A DNA stretch of 64,000 bases from Pseudomonas putida (lineage in GTDB: Bacteria; Pseudomonadota; Gammaproteobacteria; Pseudomonadales; Pseudomonadaceae). Below, piece by piece: positions 19,881 to 29,584 of this stretch. The stretch covers positions 2,994,001 through 3,058,000 of the forward strand of contig CP163498.1 in NCBI GenBank assembly GCA_041071465.1, read 5' to 3'. A program made the translations under genes and the position numbers. The notes beneath the pieces are model-generated. The model was given only the letters and a program-made list of their open reading frames with translations, had not been told where the DNA came from and made no database searches. Each line of letters opens with the position of its first letter. Positions within the stretch are counted from its first letter, which is position 1.

Positions 19881-20699
19881 ATGTTGATCCACTGGAGCTT
19901 TGACCCTGTCCTGGTGACTTTGGGGCCCTTCTCTATCCGCTGGTACGGGGTACTTTTCGTCGGCGCATTCCTGGGGGCACAAAGAATACTCAGAGGCATC
20001 TTCAATGCTGAGGGCATCAACCCAGATTACGCAGAGCGGTTGTTTTACTGCGCGCTGGTCGGTGCCATCGTGGGTGCACGACTTGTCCATTGCTTGTTTT
20101 ACGACCCTGATTACTATCTCGCCAATCCGTGGGCGATCCTTCGTGTTTGGGAAGGAGGCCTAGCTAGCCACGGTGGAATGATCGGTGTACTGATTGGACT
20201 GTGGCTTGGATCTCGATCAGTGAAATCGGACATGCCCTTCCTCTGGCTGATCGACCGGGCAAGCCTTCCCGCAGCATTGGGAGCAGCGCTTGTACGAATC
20301 GGCAATTTTCTGAATTCTGAGATTCTGGGCAAGCCTACTTATTCAGATTGGGGCGTCGTATTTCAGTCCGTTGATGCCGTGCCACGCCATCCCGTTCAAC
20401 TCTACGAAGCGCTAGCCTATCTGCTGACGTTCTTGGCTTTGCTGGGTTGTTACCAAAAATTCAAGCACCGCACTCCCCATGGCCTGCTGTTTGGCGTGTT
20501 TTTGACCCTGGTGTTTTCGGCACGCTTGATCCTCGAGTTTTTCAAGGAGCCGCAGGCCGCCTACGAAGCCCACCAACTGTTCAGCACAGGTCAGTACCTT
20601 AGCCTTCCAATGGCTTTGATAGGCGCAATACTGATTTGGTGGTCGATCGTGCATTCTGCAGGCGATCACAAGAGAATGGGTACGTCAGCACAGGCTTGA
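19881..20699 (+). CDS. lgt: Lgt-like prolipoprotein diacylglyceryl transferase, accessory copy
   Basis: Membrane enzyme family that moves diacylglycerol from phosphatidylglycerol to the lipobox Cys of prolipoproteins. The 272-residue protein keeps IRWYG near residue 20, ASHGGMIG with the important His, and VRIGNFLNSEILGKPT, a version of the Lgt signature with the essential Arg and Asn. ARLILEFFKEP supplies the second conserved Arg. ATG 19881 follows GGAGG. Base composition is clearly lower in GC than the neighbours and the context is accessory, so I infer a horizontally acquired second Lgt beside the usual thyA-linked copy, which is outside this window. Confidence 0.88.
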   Translation: MLIHWSFDPVLVTLGPFSIRWYGVLFVGAFLGAQRILRGIFNAEGINPDYAERLFYCALVGAIVGARLVHCLFYDPDYYLANPWAILRVWEGGLASHGGMIGVLIGLWLGSRSVKSDMPFLWLIDRASLPAALGAALVRIGNFLNSEILGKPTYSDWGVVFQSVDAVPRHPVQLYEALAYLLTFLALLGCYQKFKHRTPHGLLFGVFLTLVFSARLILEFFKEPQAAYEAHQLFSTGQYLSLPMALIGAILIWWSIVHSAGDHKRMGTSAQA

Positions 20700-20731
20700 C
20701 GAGCGGGCTTGGCTCCAGATTGAACAAGTGG

Positions 20732-21655
20732 CTACCCATGGAAATGCGGTAGCACGAATGTTCCCAACTCCTCCAGTGTCTCGTCCAAGGGGCGCCGGTT
20801 GTGCCGCAAATGGAGACCAATATGCGCCACGCCCGCCGCGCGCATGGCTTCGAGTTCGGCAATCAACCCCTTGCGCCCCACCTTGCAGCCGAAGCGGTGA
20901 CGCTCCAGCGGCGCTTCGGGGCTTTCATCCAGGTCCAGGTGAATGAATGACACGTATGGCTTGTCTCCCGCCACCTCACGCCACACGCCTGCGCGATGTA
21001 CGTGTTCGGTGGGGGTGCCAGGGTAGGCCAGCCAGCCGTCCAAGTGCTCGCCGACCCAGGCCGGGCTCTGTTGTGCCAGGCCCGCCACGAGGAGCGGTAT
21101 AGGCTGGTGCGGCCTTGGGAGTACTTCGACGCCAGCCGGTAGATCGGCACTGCGCCACTCGCGCAACTGGGTGATTTGCTTTCGAAACACCTCGCCACGG
21201 TTATCGAAGTCGCGGCCGAACAGCGGGTACTCCACGGGTCGATCACCACTGGCCACTCCCAGTAGCAAGCGTCCGCCACTTAGCAGGTCGGCGCTGGCAG
21301 CCGCCTTCATGGTCAGCAACGGTTCGCGGATCGGTAATACCACTGCGGCGGTGCCGAGCAGGATGTTGCGGGTCACACCGGCCAGGAAACCTAGGTAGGT
21401 GAATACCTCGAATACCTGTGCGGCATCGCCGAACTTTGGATCGTACAAGGGCACGTCGCGTACCCAAAGTGCGCGGAATCCCAGGCGGTCAGCGAGGGTA
21501 GCCAAGCGTGCGTGGTGGGCGAGATCCGGTATCCCGAACGGTGTCCCTGCCCGCTGCCGAGACTGCTCGCGCACGCTGTTCCAATCGTTGTCCAACGGCA
21601 GTTCGAGGCCAATGCTCAGGCCTCCAGTAGTAAGTTTCTGCAAAGTAGAATTCAT
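20732..21655 (-). CDS. Luciferase-like (LLM class) flavin-dependent oxidoreductase
   Basis: Predicted FMN- or F420-type TIM-barrel oxidoreductase of the bacterial luciferase superfamily, about 307 residues from ATG 21655. Family features are LADRLGFRALWVRDVPLYDP, LLGTAAVVLPIREPL and LLSGGRLLLGVASGDRP. Its length and the RPVEYPLFG region fit the subgroup annotated as luciferase-like or TIGR03571-type oxidoreductases. It is divergent from a LysR gene across about 230 bases, which likely regulates it. It belongs to a different subgroup from the second LLM protein at 30455. Confidence 0.88.
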   Translation of the reverse strand: MNSTLQKLTTGGLSIGLELPLDNDWNSVREQSRQRAGTPFGIPDLAHHARLATLADRLGFRALWVRDVPLYDPKFGDAAQVFEVFTYLGFLAGVTRNILLGTAAVVLPIREPLLTMKAAASADLLSGGRLLLGVASGDRPVEYPLFGRDFDNRGEVFRKQITQLREWRSADLPAGVEVLPRPHQPIPLLVAGLAQQSPAWVGEHLDGWLAYPGTPTEHVHRAGVWREVAGDKPYVSFIHLDLDESPEAPLERHRFGCKVGRKGLIAELEAMRAAGVAHIGLHLRHNRRPLDETLEELGTFVLPHFHG

Positions 21656-21887
21656 GGCTGGGGTTCGCAAGACAAGAAATGGCGGCCAGCCTATGGCAGC
21701 TCCAGCTTGTGCAGTAGACCCGGATAATTCAAATCAATTGTGAATTGAGGTCGTGAATGTCGCTGGGCTCCTTGTGAGGGGAGCAGCCTCACTTGTCAGT
21801 GATTCTAAAAACAGTTTTTACCCGTTGCCGTCTGCCCAGCCCCCATACCGCACGCTAATCTTTCCTATTTGTGCCCAAGGATCAGCA

Positions 21888-22793
21888 ATGGCCCGACTTG
21901 ACATCAACCGCTCCGGTGAACTGGAGGTGTTCGTGCGTGTCGTCCAGGCTGGAAGCTTCTCGGCAGCGGCGCGAGACCTGCGGATAACGCCCTCGGCGGT
22001 GAGCAAGCTTGTCGCACGCCTGGAAGGGCGGCTGGGGTCACGACTGTTCAACCGCTCGACCCGCCAGCTGAGCCTGACCCATGAAGGTCGCGCTTACTAC
22101 GAGCGTGGCGTGGGGCTACTGGCCGATCTGGACGAATTGGAGCGCAACGTTGCCTCCCAGGATGCGCCACGAGGACGGGTGCGCATCAATGCCAACATGG
22201 CCTTCGGTTATCACTACCTGTTGCCGCTGGTCCCACTGCTCATCAAGCACTTGCCAGAAGTGAAGCTCGATCTGGTGCTGACCGACGAGGTGATCGACGT
22301 AGTCGGCCAGCGCACCGATATCGCTGTACGAGCAGGCCCCATGAAAAGCTCCAACCTGGTCGCTCGCAAGCTTGGCCAAACGCGCATGGTGATCGTGGGC
22401 GCGCCCGGCTATCTTCAGCTTCATGGTGTTCCAGACTGTCCCGCAGCGCTGCAGTGCCACAACCTGCTGACGGCCAACTATGCGCGAGCCTTCAATGGCT
22501 GGCCTTTGCAGGACGGGGGGCAGGTGATCAAAGTGGTTACGGCAGGCAACGTTCAGGCCAGTGATGGCGAAGCCTTGCGCCGCTTGGCGCTCAGTGGCAC
22601 AGGGTTGGCGAGGTTGGCGGCGTTCCGGGTGCGTGAGGACATCGCCGAGGGGCGTCTGGTGCCGGTGATGGAGGCGTACAACCCAGGCGACCTGGAAGAA
22701 GTTCATGCAGTGTTCGTCGGCCAGGACGGCTATGTACCGCTGCGGGTTCGCGCGGTGCTGGATTTTCTCGTCGAGCACGTACACGTTCAATGA
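21888..22793 (+). CDS. LysR-family transcriptional regulator
   Basis: LTTR of 301 residues from ATG 21888 (AAGGA just upstream). The N-terminal helix-turn-helix is ELEVFVRVVQAGSFSAAARDL, followed by SRLFNRSTRQLSLTHEG; the effector domain includes VGQRTDIAVRAGPMKSSNLVARKLG. It is divergent from the luciferase-like gene and 40 bases before the FGGY kinase on the same strand, so it may control both. The inducer is unknown. Confidence 0.93.
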   Translation: MARLDINRSGELEVFVRVVQAGSFSAAARDLRITPSAVSKLVARLEGRLGSRLFNRSTRQLSLTHEGRAYYERGVGLLADLDELERNVASQDAPRGRVRINANMAFGYHYLLPLVPLLIKHLPEVKLDLVLTDEVIDVVGQRTDIAVRAGPMKSSNLVARKLGQTRMVIVGAPGYLQLHGVPDCPAALQCHNLLTANYARAFNGWPLQDGGQVIKVVTAGNVQASDGEALRRLALSGTGLARLAAFRVREDIAEGRLVPVMEAYNPGDLEEVHAVFVGQDGYVPLRVRAVLDFLVEHVHVQ

Positions 22794-22833
22794 CCGTGGC
22801 CGCGCGCCGGTCACGTTGGTCGAGGTACGCAAT

Positions 22834-24351
22834 GTGAGCAGCCAGGCGATTCTCATGGGTGTCGATCTGGGTACCTCCAGCACCCGAGCCGTGGCCCTCG
22901 ATGCCCAGGGCACTTTGCGTGGTGTCGCACGCGTGGGCGATGTGCCGATGGCGCAGAGGCCCGGGCAAGGCATGGCGCGGGAGGGGTTTCTCGATGCACC
23001 GCTGGCGGCCATCCGGCAAGCACTTGACGACGCCCGGGCGAGCCCGGCGCAGGTATCCGGGATCGCATTGTGTGGGCAGATGGCTGGACTCTGTGCGGTG
23101 GATGCCATGGGTGACCCCGCGACTTCCTGCGATGCCTGGCTCGACCTGTCCTGTGCCTCAAGCGTGGCCTTGTTGCGGTCGCATGAGCGGGAGATCGTGG
23201 CGCGTTCGGGCAGCCAACTGATCGCCAGCCATGGAGCCAGGTGGCTGCAGATCCGCCAGCAACAGCCAGATCTCTACCAGCGCTTGTGCAAGTTGACGGT
23301 GCCTTCTGCTGTGGTGGCTGGACGGCTGTGTGGGCTGCCTGGGCAAGCGGCGTTCATGGATACCACTTGCCTGGGGTTCAACTGTTTTGCCGATGTTGCC
23401 TCCGGTGGCTGGAACCTTGATTTGGTCCGGGCGTTGGCGCTCGACCCTGCGCACCTGCCGCGCGTCATCGAACCCTGGGAGCGCGTCGGTGGTTTGACCC
23501 GCGACATAGCACAGGCGCTTGGTCTTCTTCAGGGTACGCCGGTGTTCGCCGGGTGCGGCGATGTCGCCGCGACCTTGCTGGGTGCTGGCGTGTCAGTGCC
23601 AGGGCAGCTCGTGGACATTGCGGGTACCGGCTCTGTGTTTTGCGCGGTACGTGACGACTTCAGCGTGGACGACCAGCACCACACATTGCTGACCCTGCGC
23701 CACTGCATACCGGGCCTCTATTACAGCGCTGGCTACGTTGGTGGTGGCGGGTTGTGCTGTGACTGGTTGGAGTCGCTGCGGGCTGAAGCCCGCCCGCCTC
23801 AGGATGTCAGCGCGGCATTGCGAGAACGCGCACAGGTGCCACCGCTGTTGTTCGTACCGCATATGGGCGGCCGTCATTTACCGTTGTTTGCGGATATGCG
23901 CGGTGCCTTTGTTGGCCTGACCTGGCAGCACGGTCTGGCCGACATGCAGCGGGCGATGGTCGAGGCTACCGCCTTTGAGTACGCCGTTTTTCTGGAGGCC
24001 ATACGGGGCACCGGCTTGAGGCCCGTCGAAGGCGGTGTGCTGGTGGTAGGCGGAGGGGCCTCGAGCGAGGTGTTCAACCAGGTCAAGGCCGACGTGCTAG
24101 GGTTGGCCTATCGTCGTCACGGGGTATTCGAGGCCGCGGCCCGAGGGGCGGCGCTGTTGGCCGGCCACGGAGCTGGGGTTTTCACCGACCTGAAGCAGGC
24201 TGCTGGGCGGGTGACGGAGGCGGTGAATGGGGTCACGCTGCCGGGCCAATCGAAGCACGGGTTGTACCAGCAGCGACGGCAGGTTTACGGCAGGATGCTG
24301 GAAGCGCTCGGGCCGGTGTTCCGAGACATGGCGAGGTTGCCATGGATGTAG
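22834..24351 (+). CDS. FGGY-family carbohydrate kinase (xylulokinase-like)
   Basis: Sugar kinase of the FGGY family, which phosphorylates ketoses, polyols or related sugars with ATP. The 505-residue protein begins near ATP-binding strand motif MGVDLGTSSTRAVALD; the C-terminal half has DIAGTGSVF and VLVVGGGASSEVFNQVKAD, the adenosine-binding FGGY signature region. GTG 22834 is the likely start (GAGG upstream); ATG 22855 is the alternative. It looks most like xylulokinases, but substrate is not assignable. It lies between two LysR genes at the edge of the sugar transport and transketolase cluster and may supply the phosphorylated ketose for the transketolase. Confidence 0.88.
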   Translation: MSSQAILMGVDLGTSSTRAVALDAQGTLRGVARVGDVPMAQRPGQGMAREGFLDAPLAAIRQALDDARASPAQVSGIALCGQMAGLCAVDAMGDPATSCDAWLDLSCASSVALLRSHEREIVARSGSQLIASHGARWLQIRQQQPDLYQRLCKLTVPSAVVAGRLCGLPGQAAFMDTTCLGFNCFADVASGGWNLDLVRALALDPAHLPRVIEPWERVGGLTRDIAQALGLLQGTPVFAGCGDVAATLLGAGVSVPGQLVDIAGTGSVFCAVRDDFSVDDQHHTLLTLRHCIPGLYYSAGYVGGGGLCCDWLESLRAEARPPQDVSAALRERAQVPPLLFVPHMGGRHLPLFADMRGAFVGLTWQHGLADMQRAMVEATAFEYAVFLEAIRGTGLRPVEGGVLVVGGGASSEVFNQVKADVLGLAYRRHGVFEAAARGAALLAGHGAGVFTDLKQAAGRVTEAVNGVTLPGQSKHGLYQQRRQVYGRMLEALGPVFRDMARLPWM

Positions 24352-24396
24352 GCTGGTCGCTGCTGGCCTCCTCGCGGTTGCAGACCTCTTGAGCCT

Positions 24397-25329
24397 TCAA
24401 TGTCCCGCGGGCCTGAGCAGGTGGCGCGCAGGTGTTTCCAGTTCGTTGAAGTAACGCACTGCGAAATCGACGAATGCCCGTACCCGCTGGGGCAGTTTCT
24501 TACCGCCCTCGGTCAGCAGGTGGAAGCCGGTCGCTGGGCAGCTGAAATCCTCCAGCAACGGCACCAGCCGCTGTTCGTGAATATCTTCGGCAACCTCCCA
24601 GACAGACTTCCAGGCGATCCCCAGCCCTTGCAGCGCCCATTGGCGCAGGGTGAAACCATCGTTGACCAGGCGATTACCCCGGACTTGCACCGAAAACGTT
24701 TCCCCGTCACGCGTGAAACGCCACTTGTCCTGGGGGAAATCCGCTTGTAGATGAATCAGGCAGTTGTGCTCCAGCAACTGTTCCGGGCACAGCGGCGTAC
24801 CGTGGCGCGCCAGGTAATCTGGTGAGCAGCAGACAATGCGGCGGTCACCTCCCAGCGAACGCGCCACCAGGGTGCTGTCAGGCAGATTGCCATAGCGGAT
24901 CGCGATGTCCGAGCCGGATTCGACGAAGTCCAGCAAGCGGTCGGTGAAGAACAACCGCACGGTGACGTGGGGGTGCTCCTCGACGAACGCATCGACCAAT
25001 TGGCTGACCCACTGGCGGCCCAGATCGGTGGGGCAGGTGACGCCGATCGTACCGCGCAGTTGTGCGCTACCGCCACGGATGACGCCGTCGAGAGCCTCCA
25101 CGTCCTCCAGGATTTTCTGCGCCGCTTCGAACAGGTACAACCCTTCGGCGGTGGGGCTCAACCCACGTGTATTGCGCTTTAGCAGGCGCAGACCATAGAA
25201 CTCCTCCATTGCCTTAAGGCGACCGCTCATGGCTGCTGGCGAAAGGCCAAGCTGACGCCCAGCCATCGACAATGAACCGCTTTGTACCACCAGCCTGAAC
25301 AGCCGTAGGTCCTGGAGCCTGTCTGCCAT
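24397..25329 (-). CDS. LysR-family regulator, divergent from the sugar-oxidation operon
   Basis: LTTR of 310 residues. The N-terminus has LRLFRLVVQSGSLSMAGRQL as helix-turn-helix and RLLKRNTRGLSPTAEG; the effector domain includes SGSDIAIRYGNLPDSTLVARSL. It starts 202 bases from the flavin reductase start, back to back, the classical arrangement of an LTTR with the operon it controls. It likely activates the nine-gene run 25532-34959 in response to a pathway intermediate. It is convergent with the kinase gene. Confidence 0.93.
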   Translation of the reverse strand: MADRLQDLRLFRLVVQSGSLSMAGRQLGLSPAAMSGRLKAMEEFYGLRLLKRNTRGLSPTAEGLYLFEAAQKILEDVEALDGVIRGGSAQLRGTIGVTCPTDLGRQWVSQLVDAFVEEHPHVTVRLFFTDRLLDFVESGSDIAIRYGNLPDSTLVARSLGGDRRIVCCSPDYLARHGTPLCPEQLLEHNCLIHLQADFPQDKWRFTRDGETFSVQVRGNRLVNDGFTLRQWALQGLGIAWKSVWEVAEDIHEQRLVPLLEDFSCPATGFHLLTEGGKKLPQRVRAFVDFAVRYFNELETPARHLLRPAGH

Positions 25330-25531
25330 GGTGTCACCTCGTTGTCGTCATTGCGTGCCAGGGCATCATTTTTCACGTTTGCTTAAAGCTAGGCAATGTA
25401 ATGGCTTGAAGGCGGCTAATACAGGGGGTGGCCTTTCGAATGCGCTGAAAAGTCATTCCGGGAAAATCGAATACTTGTCGGGTAGAAACGCTCCTTAACA
25501 TGGCAACAGGCTCAACGCTAAGAGGAGTTGA

Positions 25532-26052
25532 ATGATGTCTGTTGCATCGAATCAAACCACCCACGGCAATCAGGATGTCGCCGATCTGTTTCGCAGCGCC
25601 ATGGGGCGTTTCGCCTCATCGGTCACCTTGGTCACCACGGTCGACGAGCACTGCTGCCCGCACGGCCTGGCCGCCACCGCGTTCTCCTCGGTTTCGATGG
25701 ACCCGCATCCGCGCTGGTCTGCGTCAACCGTAATTCCAGTGCGTCACCCATCATCAAACGGTCCGGCCTGTTCTGCGTGAACATGCTGCAGAAAGAGCAT
25801 GAGGCCCTGTGTGCCATCTTCAGCAAGCCTGAGTTGCGAGACCGGCGCTTCGTCGATGGCGACTGGGCTGTGGGCGTCAATGGCCTGCGCTACCTGGCCG
25901 ACGCCCAGGCTTCGATCTTCTGCGAAGTCGTCCAGGCGGTGGAATACGGCTCCCACACCATCTTCATTGGCAATGTCGTGAACGTCATGACCCAGTCGCT
26001 GGAGTCGCCACTCGTGTACATGGGTGGGCGCTTCAGGGAACTGGCAGCCTGA
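25532..26052 (+). CDS. Flavin reductase, FMN-dependent monooxygenase partner (frameshift near 25705)
   Basis: NAD(P)H:FMN reductase of the HpaC-like flavin reductase domain family that supplies free reduced flavin to a partner monooxygenase. It has FRSAMGRFASSVTLVTT near residue 20 and GLAATAFSSVSMDP as flavin-binding region. One extra C near 25705 continues the frame as SALVCVNRNSS and then GLFCVNML, ending at 26052 with 173 residues, normal for the family. It starts behind AGAGGAG. It is the first gene of the operon that also codes for a luciferase-like monooxygenase at 30455, its obvious partner. Confidence 0.88.
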
Positions 26053-26102
26053 CTGCAATTAGTGCTCGTACCCCTCAAATAAATACAAGAAGTGGTGTTC
26101 GT

Positions 26103-27086
26103 ATGTATGGCTTCAGTTCCAAGGTGCGCCTGATTCCGCCTTCATTCAAGCTCAACGCGCAGGCGTCGGGCATCACCGGCCCGTTGCTCGGTCTGGTCCT
26201 TCTGTGCGTGGTGCTCAGCCTGACCACCGACGCATTTCTCACCTTGAGCAACCTCCTCAATATCCTCGATCAAGTGACCGTGCTGGGCATCATGGCCTTG
26301 GGCATGACACTGGTTATCCTGATTGGTGGAATCGACCTGTCAGTCGGGGCGGTGCTGGCCGTGTCGATCATGGTCATGAGCTGGGCCGAGCACGTCATCG
26401 GCCTGCCCATGGGCTTGGCGATCGGCGCGGCATTGCTTACTGGCGCGGCCTGCGGTGGTGTCACGGCAGTACTGGTGGTGCGTGCCGGATTGCCTTCATT
26501 CATCGCCACTCTGGCCATGATGTCCGTTGCCCGTGGCCTGGCCTACATGGTTACGGACGGAACGCAGATCAGCGGCTTTCCAGAATGGTTCGGCAACCTT
26601 TCCATCATCCGATACGCCGGTGTGGTGTCGCTGACTGTGGCCTGTTTCGTGGTTCTGGCCCTGCTGTTCTGGTTCGTGCTGCGCTTCACCGTGGCCGGGC
26701 GCAGCCTCTATGCCATCGGCGGTAGCGCCAAGGTCGCCAAGCTGTCGGGCATCCGGGTCAAGACCCATACCGCCATCGTTTACGTGATCTGCGGCATCAC
26801 CGCCGCGCTGGGTGGGGTCATCCTCACTTCGCGCCTTGACACCGCCGGTGCTGGCGCCGGGGTCGGCTACGAACTGGATGTGATCGCTGCTGTGGTGATC
26901 GGCGGCGGCAGCCTCAAGGGCGGCGCTGGCAGCGTGGTCGGCACCTTGGTGGGTGTCCTGATCATCGGCGTACTGCGCAACGGTTTGAACCTGGCCGGCA
27001 TCTCGCCCTTCGTCCAGCAAGTGATCATTGGCGCGGTCATCGCCGCTGCCGTGATGCTCGATGCCATGAAGCGAAAGCCCGCGTAA
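26103..27086 (+). CDS. Sugar ABC transporter permease (RbsC-like)
   Basis: Inner-membrane permease of the ribose/xylose/arabinose-type (CUT2) ABC importers, 327 residues with 8-10 helices. Family motifs are VLGIMALGMTLVILIGGIDLSVGA and GGGSLKGGAGSVVGTLVGVL. CUT2 importers use one permease gene as a homodimer, one binding protein and one double-ATPase, and all three are adjacent here in the order C-B-A. It imports an aldose, ketose or polyol of about 4-6 carbons by family rule; the exact sugar is unknown. Confidence 0.94.
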   Translation: MYGFSSKVRLIPPSFKLNAQASGITGPLLGLVLLCVVLSLTTDAFLTLSNLLNILDQVTVLGIMALGMTLVILIGGIDLSVGAVLAVSIMVMSWAEHVIGLPMGLAIGAALLTGAACGGVTAVLVVRAGLPSFIATLAMMSVARGLAYMVTDGTQISGFPEWFGNLSIIRYAGVVSLTVACFVVLALLFWFVLRFTVAGRSLYAIGGSAKVAKLSGIRVKTHTAIVYVICGITAALGGVILTSRLDTAGAGAGVGYELDVIAAVVIGGGSLKGGAGSVVGTLVGVLIIGVLRNGLNLAGISPFVQQVIIGAVIAAAVMLDAMKRKPA

Positions 27087-27133
27087 TTCCCACATCAGCC
27101 TTTGACAATCAGAACAATTCTGGAGGCGTGTAA

Positions 27134-28066
27134 ATGAACGTTTTCTCTTCACGTGTGCGCGTTTTTCTTGCCTTGATGCTGCTGCCTGCCCTGGCCAGTG
27201 CTGAAGGCAAACCGCTGAAAGTGGGTATGTCGATCCCAAGCCTGCAATGGGAGTTCTACCTGATGGTGCGTGACGGCGTGCTGGAGCAGGCCGCGAAGGA
27301 TGGCATCGAGGAGGTCTTGGTCGTTGACGCGCAGGCCGACGCCGCGCGTCAGGTCAGCCAGATTCAGGACTTGCTGAGTAAAGGTATCGACGTGCTGCTG
27401 TACACCGCCACCGGGTCCGCCGCCTCGGCTGTGCCAGTGCGCCTGGCCAAGCAGCAGGGAGTACCGGTGGTGTGCGTCGATAACTTCCCGAAGAACGTCG
27501 AGTGTGACGCCTACATCTCCACTGACAACATCGCCGCCGCCGCCGAGCTGGCGCGTCAGGTGGTGAAACTGACCGGTGGCAAGGCGCAGATCGGCCTGCT
27601 CCAAGGGACCCTTGGCGACACCACCGAGAAGACCCGCGCCGATGGTTTCGACGTCGAACTGGCCAAGACCCCGGGAATGGTGATCGTCGATCGCAAACCC
27701 ACCGACTGGCTGCAGGACAGCGGCTTCAAGGTGGCCCAGGACATGTTGCAGAAGCATCCGCAGATCGATGTCTTCGTTGGCCGCTCAGATGCCCCGGCCT
27801 TGGGCGCCGCCCAGGCCTTACGCGTGGCCAACGTACAGCACAAGGTGTGGATTTTCGGCTACGACGGCCTGCGTCCTGCGCTGGAGGCGGTGCGTGACGG
27901 CAAGATGGACATGACCATCACTCAGCAAGCTGTGGAGATGGGCCGTGTCGCCCTGCGCACTGCGCTAGCCCTCAAGGCTGGCGTGCCGGTGGAGAAAAAT
28001 CAGGCGCTGCCCGCCTTCGTCACCACCCGCGAGAACGTCGAGACGTTCATCACCCGCCACCCATGA
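27134..28066 (+). CDS. Periplasmic sugar-binding protein of the CUT2 ABC importer (RbsB-like)
   Basis: Periplasmic binding protein of 310 residues with a signal peptide (residues 1-23, ending LASA). The type I fold is shown by KVGMSIPSLQWEFYLMVRDG, VDAQADAARQVSQIQDLLSKG and IFGYDGLRPALEAVRDGKM. QWEFY near residue 38 replaces the usual FF pair of ribose-binding proteins, so the ligand may differ from ribose. TCTGGAGG lies before ATG 27134. It lies between the permease and ATPase genes. Confidence 0.93.
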   Translation: MNVFSSRVRVFLALMLLPALASAEGKPLKVGMSIPSLQWEFYLMVRDGVLEQAAKDGIEEVLVVDAQADAARQVSQIQDLLSKGIDVLLYTATGSAASAVPVRLAKQQGVPVVCVDNFPKNVECDAYISTDNIAAAAELARQVVKLTGGKAQIGLLQGTLGDTTEKTRADGFDVELAKTPGMVIVDRKPTDWLQDSGFKVAQDMLQKHPQIDVFVGRSDAPALGAAQALRVANVQHKVWIFGYDGLRPALEAVRDGKMDMTITQQAVEMGRVALRTALALKAGVPVEKNQALPAFVTTRENVETFITRHP

Positions 28067-28079
28067 GAGGACGCCGAGC

Positions 28080-29575
28080 ATGAAAATGGCAAGCACGCAC
28101 GCGCCCTTCTTCCGCGCCGACCAGTTGGGGATGTCATTCAATGGTGTCGGTGTGTTGGAGAGTATCAGCCTGGAGATCGGCCGCGGTGAAGTGGTGGCGC
28201 TACTCGGCGAAAACGGCGCTGGCAAGTCCACGCTGTCGTCGATCATCGCCGGCGCCCTGTGCCCGAGCCGTGGCCGCATGACCCTCGAGGGACAGCCCTA
28301 TGCGCCGACCTGCCCGAAGGATGCCATCGCCTTGGGTGTGATCATGATCCACCAGGAAATTCAGTTGCTGCCTGAGCTGAGCGTGGCGGAGAACATCTTC
28401 CTTGGCCATCTGCCGACCCGCAGTGGCGTAGTTGATCGCCAGCGTATGCGCCGCGAGGCACAGGTGCAGCTTGAGCGCCTGGGCCTGGACATTTCGCCGG
28501 ACACACTGGTGCGTGAGCTGAGCATTGCCGCTCAGCAGTTGGTGGAAATCGCCAAGGCCCTGACCCTCAACTCACGGCTGCTGATCCTTGATGAGCCCAC
28601 CGCGGCGCTGGGCACAGAGGAGACTGAACGGCTCTTCGAGCAGATCGAGGTGCTCAAGCGTGAAGGTGTGTCGTTCATCTACATCAGCCACCGAATGGAA
28701 GAAATCGGCCGCATTGCCGACCGCATCGTGGTGATGCGTGACGGCCACCTGGTGGCCCATCACGCTCAAGCGGATGTCGAGGTGGACCTGTTGGTGGCAC
28801 AGATGGTCGGGCGTTCGATCGAGCGGTTGTTCCCAGTGATCGCAGCGCCCCGTGCCCGAGAGGTGTTGACGGTGCGTCACCTGACTTGCCGCAGCAAGCG
28901 CTTCCAGAACATCTCGTTCTCGGTGCGTGCTGGTGAAGTGTTCGGTATCGCCGGTATGGTCGGCGCCGGGCGTAGCGAGGTTATCCGGGCCATTGCCGGG
29001 TCGACCCGGTAGCCAGTGGCGAGGTGACAGTCGACGGCCAGGTCCTGCGTCTGGACGGTGTGCGCGGTTCGATCGATGCCGGCGTCGTGCTGGTGCCCGA
29101 GGACCGCAAGGCCGAAGGCGTGGTGTTGGACCATTCGATTGCCGAGAACCTGGCGTATTGCAACCTTGACCGCCTCGGCATTCGAGGGTTGCTGACGCGG
29201 GGCAGAATCGATGCTTTCGCCAGCGAGCGCATCGCCTCCCTCGGCGTCAAGGGCGATCCGGACAAGCCCCTGGACAAGCTTTCCGGCGGCAACCAGCAGA
29301 AGGTGGTGATCGCCAAATGGATCGCGCGGCAGCCCAAGGTGATCATCCTCGACGAGCCGACCCGTGGCATAGACATGGGGGCCCGCGCCGCGATCTACCA
29401 GTTGATCGCCGACCTCGCCGCCAGTGGCGCGGCCGTGGTGGTGGTGAGCTCGGACCTGGACGAGGTGATTGGCCTTTCCCACCGTGTGATGGTCATGGCC
29501 CGTGGCACTTGCCAGGGCATTCTCGACGGTGAGCAAGTCGCACCGCAGCAGATCATGGCCTTGGCGACTGCCTGA
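28080..29575 (+). CDS. Sugar ABC transporter double ATPase (RbsA-like; frameshift near 29000)
   Basis: ATP-binding subunit of a CUT2 importer with two ABC cassettes in one chain. The first has Walker A GENGAGKST, LSIAAQQLVEIAKAL and LLILDEPTAAL; the second has the degenerate Walker A GMVGAGRSEV, LSGGNQQKVVIAKWI and VIILDEPTRGID, as in RbsA/XylG. The frame ends at IAGSTR; one extra G at 28998-29000 gives IAGVDPVASGEVTVDG and 498 residues, the RbsA length. The break is likely an error. It is 13 bases after the binding protein gene. Confidence 0.93.
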
Positions 29576-29584
29576 GGAGTGCCG

